NCBI GenBank assembly: GCA_019638355.1
Contig: JAHBTY010000002.1
Location: 72,501-136,500 of the forward strand
DNA: 64,000 nt
DNA from: Cyclobacteriaceae bacterium
Lineage (GTDB): Bacteria; Bacteroidota; Bacteroidia; Cytophagales; Cyclobacteriaceae
Reading direction: 5' to 3'
The notes beneath the pieces are model-generated. The model was not told the DNA's origin, ran no database searches, and worked only from the letters and a program-made list of their open reading frames with translations. Position 1 is the stretch's first letter, and each line of letters begins with the position of its first letter. Positions 59,553 to 64,000 of the stretch are shown here, one piece after another. A program made the translations under genes and the position numbers.

Positions 59553-60902
59553 TTAGTAACTAAATCCCAACTCATTCAATCCGCTTTGTACCTCGGGGCA
59601 ACTCATAAATAAATTCCAGAGTAAACCGGTGCGATGGTTTTCCATCATGACCACAGCAGGGCCCTGATCAATGGCGAGGTATCGGGTAGGATACCAATTC
59701 TCCTGTTCGCTAAAGGCATCATAAAACCCATAGTCGCCCATAATCTTATCACCTAATTCAAAATAGAAATGTTTCATCGCAGCCATGCTTTGATCGGGCG
59801 TGTAAGGAAACGATGAGAGTGCCGCGGTAGGCGAGATCACACCCAAATCTTCATTCGGACTATGAGCTGCATAACCCTTTACTGAATAACTCGCGGTTAG
59901 TCCCCAGTTATCCTTGCTGTAACCTTTAAAGCCTTTCGGATTTTCTACACAGTATTGATAATTGATGAGTGTGTGATTCACATTGTGTTGCCAGTAATCG
60001 GCATACCTATCTTTTAGCTTGCGCGGATCTAAGCCCAAGAAAGAATAGTGCGACCAGAACAGCGGTCCGCCAAACTGTTGTGCGAAATTATGTTTCAGGT
60101 CGAGGTGATAGCCGTATTGCTGATGTGCAGAATCATTTTTCATCGTTCCTTTTCTCGACCAACCTTCGTGATAGGCTATAGCCGGCACTTTATGCGTAGG
60201 CGATGCTGCCGCGAGCACATAGGTTATCAAACATTCATTATAACCTTCCAGTGGAAAATTCATTTTCCACTCTTTATCGGGCGACCAATGCCAGTAGAGT
60301 ACATTTTGTCCACCTCTGCGATACCAATCCCATTCCACTTCGCGCCACAGTTTATCAATGCGTGCGGCCAAGGCTTTTTCGCGATCATTGCCATCTTTAA
60401 AATATTGGCGTACGCATAACAAACCCTGAACGAGATAAGCGGTTTCTACCAAATCGCCACCGTTATCATTAGGACTGAAAGGTTTTACTTCTCCGGTTTC
60501 GCCATTCATCCAATGCGGCCACACACCTTTAAAGCGATCGGCCTTCTCCAAAAATGTTGTAAGTTTTTCAAGATGCGCTACGCCTTGTTCGCGCGTAATG
60601 AAGTTGCGTTCAATCCCAACTAATATCGCCATCACACCAAAGCCTGTTCCGCCACTGGTAATAATGTGTTTATCATTTTCAGGATAAATGTTGTCGGCAT
60701 GAAATCGCTCGCGCGCACCACCTGAGACCGGCTCGGCACCATCCCAGAAATATTGAAAGGTTTTGTATTGCACCAGTGTAAAAAGTGAATCATCGCTAAT
60801 TGTTTTTTCATCAGCAACATCTGCTGGCTTTTGCGAAGAACATGCACACATGGCCATCACCACACATGCCAACAGAGATGTTTTAATTTTCGGTAGATTC
60901 AT
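59553..60902 (-). CDS. GH144-like endo-beta-1,2-glucanase / glycoamylase-like lipoprotein
   Basis: The 449-residue lipoprotein (lipobox MCAC, Cys21) has an alpha/alpha-barrel catalytic region: YKTFQYFWDGAEPVSGGARERF, IITSGGTGFGVMAILVGIERNFITR, FKGVWPHWMNGETGEVKPFSPNDNGGDLVETAYLVQGLL, LYWHWSPDKEWKMNFPLEGYNECLITYVLAASS-like VLAAASP, and ENHRTGLLWNLFMS. This is the glycoamylase-like domain of GH144 and related families, first described for beta-1,2-glucan cleavage in Chitinophaga. Substrate is inferred. It overlaps the upstream phospholipase/nuclease gene by 20 bases. Confidence 0.82.
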   Translation of the reverse strand: MNLPKIKTSLLACVVMAMCACSSQKPADVADEKTISDDSLFTLVQYKTFQYFWDGAEPVSGGARERFHADNIYPENDKHIITSGGTGFGVMAILVGIERNFITREQGVAHLEKLTTFLEKADRFKGVWPHWMNGETGEVKPFSPNDNGGDLVETAYLVQGLLCVRQYFKDGNDREKALAARIDKLWREVEWDWYRRGGQNVLYWHWSPDKEWKMNFPLEGYNECLITYVLAAASPTHKVPAIAYHEGWSRKGTMKNDSAHQQYGYHLDLKHNFAQQFGGPLFWSHYSFLGLDPRKLKDRYADYWQHNVNHTLINYQYCVENPKGFKGYSKDNWGLTASYSVKGYAAHSPNEDLGVISPTAALSSFPYTPDQSMAAMKHFYFELGDKIMGDYGFYDAFSEQENWYPTRYLAIDQGPAVVMMENHRTGLLWNLFMSCPEVQSGLNELGFSY

Positions 60903-61854
60903 GATTTCTTGATTTTACGGTTTGCTCACGCCAAAGTAGTAATTCCTGCTTACGTTTCTCCAACTCTTGTTCGGACGGTTTGTAATCAATTAGTCTTTTT
61001 AAATCAGGTTGCCCGGCATCCACCCAGGCGGTGTACCAGATGTTACCCGTTTGTTTTACACTATTACGAAACATCCGCTCAACCATGCCATTCAACATGC
61101 GGTGATACTTCTGCGCATATTCCTGACCATACACTTTTACAGTTTGTTTGCCCTTCGTTTCAAAACTGAATCTTTCGTTCGCAGTAGCCAATTGTTTTTC
61201 AAATTGAAGCACCGAATCAACAGCCTGATGCGATTGCGCTATGATTTCCCAAGCCGTTTGTTGTATGTTGGGTAAATACGTGGCCGGACCTACATAAAAA
61301 TCATACTGCTCGTAAAACAATTCGGGCAATCGCGATTCCCAAAAACCATGAATGCCAACCTGATTGGTTAGTTGGCCATCGTAATTTTTGGTAGTGTGCA
61401 AAGGCACATGCGCATCGGCCACATAATGGCCCAGATCGGCCGAAAGCCGAAGAATCCGATCCGGATCATTCAATAAAAACGCTTCTTTCAATTGTTGATA
61501 TACCCGATAAATATGCCAGGGTACAATGCCTTTGGCTTTAAGCGAATCTTCTCCAAATTTTTCAACGGCCTGATTCCAGTAACGGGGCAGTTTGTAAACC
61601 GCACTGTCACCATAATCATCCAGATCGATATAATGCCTCGGAGCTTCATCCACCACCGCATAGCGCCTGCGGTCGGGGTTTACAGCAGCCTCGGTAATAA
61701 ACTCGATGTTTTTCTTATAGAACCCTGCCATATCGGCTGGAAGCGTAAACACAGCCAACCGGTTAATCTTTTTATGGGCAAAGAAGCCCCATCGAAAACT
61801 CATTGAAAGCAGGCAAAAAAGCCCAAAGAATACTAAAAACCACTTTTTTGGCAT
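60883..61854 (-). CDS. Zinc-dependent phospholipase C / S1-P1 nuclease-fold exported protein
   Basis: From ATG at 61854 the protein has 323 residues. It has a signal peptide (MPKKWFLVFFGLFCLLSMSF) then WGFFAHKKINRLAVFTLP with a first metal His, RHYIDLDDYG, LSADLGHYVADAHVPLHTTKNYDGQLTNQVGIHGFWESRLPEL. This His/Asp pattern matches the trinuclear zinc site of the phospholipase C/P1 nuclease family. The family hydrolyses phospholipids or nucleic acids. An in-frame upstream extension to 61944 lacks a better signal. It overlaps the GH144-like gene, implying an operon, and is divergent from rpsT. Confidence 0.82.
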   Translation of the reverse strand: MPKKWFLVFFGLFCLLSMSFRWGFFAHKKINRLAVFTLPADMAGFYKKNIEFITEAAVNPDRRRYAVVDEAPRHYIDLDDYGDSAVYKLPRYWNQAVEKFGEDSLKAKGIVPWHIYRVYQQLKEAFLLNDPDRILRLSADLGHYVADAHVPLHTTKNYDGQLTNQVGIHGFWESRLPELFYEQYDFYVGPATYLPNIQQTAWEIIAQSHQAVDSVLQFEKQLATANERFSFETKGKQTVKVYGQEYAQKYHRMLNGMVERMFRNSVKQTGNIWYTAWVDAGQPDLKRLIDYKPSEQELEKRKQELLLWREQTVKSRNHESTEN

Positions 61855-61891
61855 ATCTATAAAGATATTCAAAGTGATTGGAGTGGCCGCG

Positions 61892-61922
61892 TTTGCATTT
61901 CCGATTATTGCGCTTATTTTTG
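61892..61922 (+). promoter_or_regulatory. Bacteroidota consensus promoter of rpsT
   Basis: TTTG (61892-61895), a 19-base spacer and TATTTTTG (61915-61922) match the Bacteroidota -33/-7 consensus in both boxes, with start site about 61928 and ATG at 61946. It is the clearest promoter in the window. Confidence 0.8.
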
Positions 61923-61945
61923 CAGTCCGTTTTGAAAAAAGCATT

Positions 61946-62200
61946 ATGGCAAATCATAAATCAGCAGAGAAAAGAATCCGGGCAAACGAAACCAAGCGCG
62001 TAAGAAACCGCTACCAGGCTAAGACAACCCGCACGCAAATCAAGAAATTGAACGCTACTACCAAGAAAGATGAAGCGCAAGCCCTTTTGAAGGAAGTATC
62101 TTCTATGATTGACAAACTGGCTAAGAAGAACATCATTCATTGGAAAAAAGCCGCTAACCAGAAATCACAGCTTACCAAGCGCGTAAACGCGTTAGCTTAA
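61946..62200 (+). CDS. rpsT: 30S ribosomal protein S20
   Basis: The 84-residue basic helical protein MANHKSAEKRIRANETKRVRNRY...KKDEAQALLKEVSSMIDKLAKKNIIHWKKAANQKSQLTKRVNAL is S20, which binds the 16S rRNA 5' domain. The ANHKSAEKRIRANETKR start is diagnostic. A consensus promoter lies directly upstream and a strong terminator downstream, so it is monocistronic. A longer upstream frame beginning at 61874 includes the promoter and is rejected. Confidence 0.97.
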   Translation: MANHKSAEKRIRANETKRVRNRYQAKTTRTQIKKLNATTKKDEAQALLKEVSSMIDKLAKKNIIHWKKAANQKSQLTKRVNALA

Positions 62201-62221
62201 GCTAATTATCATATTATTTTT

Positions 62222-62254
62222 CCCTCCCTGACTTCGTTTGGGGAGGGTTTTTTT
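62222..62254 (+). terminator. Terminator after rpsT
   Basis: CCCTCCC (62222-62228) pairs with GGGAGGG (62241-62247) and is followed by TTTTTTT. Confidence 0.9.
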
Positions 62255-62297
62255 ATGCATAATTTTTTACAACTAAAATACGTTAGCTGTTAAAACA

Positions 62298-62918
62298 ATG
62301 CGCTTCTGCACATTTCTAACAATGTTTCTGGCAGGTTTAGCTGCTGGGGCCCAAACCCGATGGGGAATTCGAGGTGGGGCAAATCTTAATTCCATTAATC
62401 TTGAGTACGCACCTTTTTTAACTAATCGATATTTCGAAAATAATTACGCTTTTCACCTAGGGGGCTTCGCGGAAACAACCATTAACAAAAAAGGTGCGCT
62501 GCATACCGGGTTTCAACTTATACAAATGAGGGTTAACTCGCGGAATTTCAATAATACACCAGCCACCTCCACCCGAATCAATCTCAACTTTATTGAAGCA
62601 CCCGTACTGCTTGTGATGGGTTTATCAAACAGGCTACTAAGCATTGAAATAGGCCCCTCCTTCTTATATCGGTTATCGGCCTCAGAAAACCCTAATGATA
62701 TGTCTAAAAACCTGGATCAGATTTTTTCTAACAAGCTGGAGGCCGGTATGAATGGTGGCATTCGTTTTTTAGCTGCCAATAAAATTGTTATTTGGAGTCG
62801 TTACTATCACGGATTTAAACAAACAAGCAACTTTCCAATCACCTCGACTTATAAACCACAGAATATAAAAACCAACTTTCAGGTTGGGCTGGGTTACATT
62901 CTTTCACCTCATAATTAG
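62298..62918 (+). CDS. PorT-family outer-membrane beta-barrel protein
   Basis: The 206-residue protein has a signal peptide (MRFCTFLTMFLAGLAAGAQ) and then amphipathic strands typical of small OMP_b-brl barrels: RWGIRGGANLNSINLEY, YAFHLGGFAETTINKKGALHTGFQLIQMRV, INLNFIEAPVLLVMGLSNRLLSIEIGPSFLYRL, and FQVGLGYILSPHN. The PorT-like beta-barrel family is common in Bacteroidota; some members assist type IX secretion, but nothing here shows this. It precedes radC by 31 bases. Confidence 0.8.
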   Translation: MRFCTFLTMFLAGLAAGAQTRWGIRGGANLNSINLEYAPFLTNRYFENNYAFHLGGFAETTINKKGALHTGFQLIQMRVNSRNFNNTPATSTRINLNFIEAPVLLVMGLSNRLLSIEIGPSFLYRLSASENPNDMSKNLDQIFSNKLEAGMNGGIRFLAANKIVIWSRYYHGFKQTSNFPITSTYKPQNIKTNFQVGLGYILSPHN

Positions 62919-62949
62919 AGTGTTAAATTCGATTTTCTATTTTTATCAT

Positions 62950-63651
62950 GTGAAGATAGAAGACAGCAAGCCGCTTAACATCCGCGAGTGGTCGCCTGAA
63001 GACCGGCCCCGCGAAAAACTTCTGCTCAAGGGTACATCCGCGCTAAGCGAAGCCGAACTGGTGGCTATTCTTATTGGTTCGGGTACCACCAAAACCTCGG
63101 CTGTTGAATTGGCTAAAAAAGCTTTGTTGCTCGGTAAAAACAATTTGAATGAATTGGCGCGACTGAGTGTGAAAGACCTGATGAAAATAAAAGGTATTGG
63201 CGAAGCAAAAGCCATTACCATCGTGGCTGCGTTAGAACTTGGCCGCAGGCGCAAAGCCCAGGACATGGAAGACAAGCCTAAAATAAGTAGCTCTAAAGAT
63301 GCGTTTGATCTTATTCAAGGCGATCTGATGGATTTACCACATGAAGAATTTTGGGTGCTGCTGCTTAACCGCATGCACCAGGTGATAAAAAAGAAACGTA
63401 TTAGCGAAGGTGGCGTTTCGGGCACCGTGGCCGATCCAAAAATTATTTATAAGCTGGCATTGGAAGACCTGGCAACCGGTGTGATTGTAGCACACAACCA
63501 TCCATCGGGTAATTTAAAACCTAGCCAAAGCGATATTGATTTAACACGAAAGCTTAAGGAAGCTGGTAAATTTCTGGAAGTGCAACTGCTCGATCACCTG
63601 ATTATCGCTAACCGGAATTATTTTAGTTTTGCAGATGAAGGGTTGATATGA
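62950..63651 (+). CDS. radC: RadC-family (UPF0758) JAB-domain protein
   Basis: From GTG at 62950 the protein has 233 residues: REWSPEDRPREKLLLKGTSALSEAELVAILIGSG, a helix-hairpin-helix MKIKGIGEAKAITIVAALELGRR, and the JAB metalloprotease-like domain with RISEGGVSGTVADPKIIYKLAL and IVAHNHPSGNLKPSQSDIDLTRKL (metal motif HxHx(n)SxxD). The upstream in-frame segment from 62884 overlaps the preceding gene and is rejected. Despite the name, a role in DNA repair is not established. It overlaps the serine hydrolase gene by ATGA. Confidence 0.93.
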   Translation: MKIEDSKPLNIREWSPEDRPREKLLLKGTSALSEAELVAILIGSGTTKTSAVELAKKALLLGKNNLNELARLSVKDLMKIKGIGEAKAITIVAALELGRRRKAQDMEDKPKISSSKDAFDLIQGDLMDLPHEEFWVLLLNRMHQVIKKKRISEGGVSGTVADPKIIYKLALEDLATGVIVAHNHPSGNLKPSQSDIDLTRKLKEAGKFLEVQLLDHLIIANRNYFSFADEGLI

Positions 63652-64000
63652 CGAAAATGAAAATTGCGTATAGCATTGTTTTTGGTGTATTGCTGATCTT
63701 GTTTGTTGGCTTTATGTTTTTGCCGCCAATTCAAGAAGAGACCTTACCGGTTGTGGCAGCACCAGAAAACAATCCAACAACTGTTGATTCCTCCGAAACA
63801 TTACCCAAGCCCACCACGTCAGTTGAGATTCAAACTACGGATAACCCGTACCTGCAATCAGTCATAAACTCTTATCACGAATTTATCAGCAACGCAATTG
63901 CGCGGGGCATGGCTCCCGGTGCAGCCGTAGCCATCGTTCACGATACTTCCGTTATTTTTTTAAAAGGCTTTGGTTTAAAACAATCAGGCACCACCGATTC
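63648..64000 (+). CDS. Serine hydrolase, beta-lactamase class C-like (partial, 3' end outside window)
   Basis: The reading frame opens at ATG 63648, overlapping the radC stop (ATGA), and runs to the window edge for 117 codons. It encodes an N-terminal membrane helix (about 7-25, YSIVFGVLLILFVGFMFL), a Pro/Thr-rich linker and the start of the enzyme domain INSYHEFISNAIARGMAPGAAVAIVHDTSVIFLKGFGL. The GMAPGAAVAIV and GFG pattern is typical of the AmpC/class C beta-lactamase and penicillin-binding-like family. The catalytic SxxK lies beyond the window edge. Function therefore stays at family level. Confidence 0.85.
   Translation, partial: MTKMKIAYSIVFGVLLILFVGFMFLPPIQEETLPVVAAPENNPTTVDSSETLPKPTTSVEIQTTDNPYLQSVINSYHEFISNAIARGMAPGAAVAIVHDTSVIFLKGFGLKQSGTTD

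Noticed and set aside
1-64000. CRISPR arrays, insertion sequences, prophage or integrative elements
   Set aside because: No regularly spaced repeats, transposase, integrase or phage genes were seen; the palindromes lack coding capacity.

Overview
The window comes from a chromosome of the phylum Bacteroidota, most probably order Cytophagales. The evidence is a SusC/SusD pair, a PorE-like TPR/propeller/OmpA protein, DUF4199/DUF4198/DUF5522 proteins, surface-lipoprotein signals, few Shine-Dalgarno sites, and repeated -7 promoter elements of the Bacteroidota form TAnnTTTG. It is mostly core genome, densely packed on both strands. I see no insertion sequence, prophage, integrase, CRISPR array or rRNA operon. 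The order-level placement is inference from gene content; no marker phylogeny was possible.

Layout. 1-9.5 kb: STAS anti-sigma antagonist (cut by the window edge), Fur-type regulator, Rel/SpoT, tRNA-Leu(UAG), trigger factor-ClpP-ClpX, then lpxB, a QueD-type enzyme and heptose epimerase hldD. 9.5-16.2 kb: SusD/SusC transport pair and the OmpA-type protein. 16.2-22.6 kb: pabC/pabB, queE, folD, lepA and a Tat-exported class V aminotransferase. 22.9-26.9 kb: a signalling block on the minus strand, with a histidine kinase carrying an ethylene-receptor-like membrane domain, a CheY-like regulator, a receiver-PAS-kinase hybrid and a LytTR regulator. 27-30.7 kb: ECF sigma factor, HEAT-repeat membrane protein (probable anti-sigma) and two exported DUF4097-like proteins. 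30.7-36.2 kb: a vitamin B12 locus (BtuF-like lipoprotein, cobalamin riboswitch, BtuB-type receptor, BtuG-like surface propeller, a 57-residue Cys-rich protein, MeaB GTPase). A methylmalonyl-CoA epimerase at 51.7 kb fits the same metabolism.

36-46 kb: CHASE2 and FecR/TPR proteins, small membrane/stress genes, an EnvZ/OmpR-type pair whose regulator lacks an ordinary start codon, a methyltransferase, and an apparent stand-alone membrane-anchored prokaryotic STING protein. 46-64 kb: ACP phosphodiesterase, a 940-residue BNR-propeller protein, thiL, mce, HesB/IscA protein, Uma2, RidA, aminopeptidase P, alpha-L-fucosidase, GH144-like glucanase, zinc phospholipase/nuclease, rpsT, radC and the start of a serine hydrolase.

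The most interesting signals are: (1) the orphan STING protein, which keeps the residues I recall as ligand-contacting in bacterial STING; (2) the ethylene-receptor-like kinase, which keeps the Asp, Tyr, Ile, Pro, Cys and His positions of the plant receptor; (3) the riboswitch-controlled BtuB/BtuG pair; (4) an ATC initiation codon, or lost start, in a response regulator; (5) many intergenic palindromes built from repeated short words, four of which supply the stop codon of a neighbouring gene.
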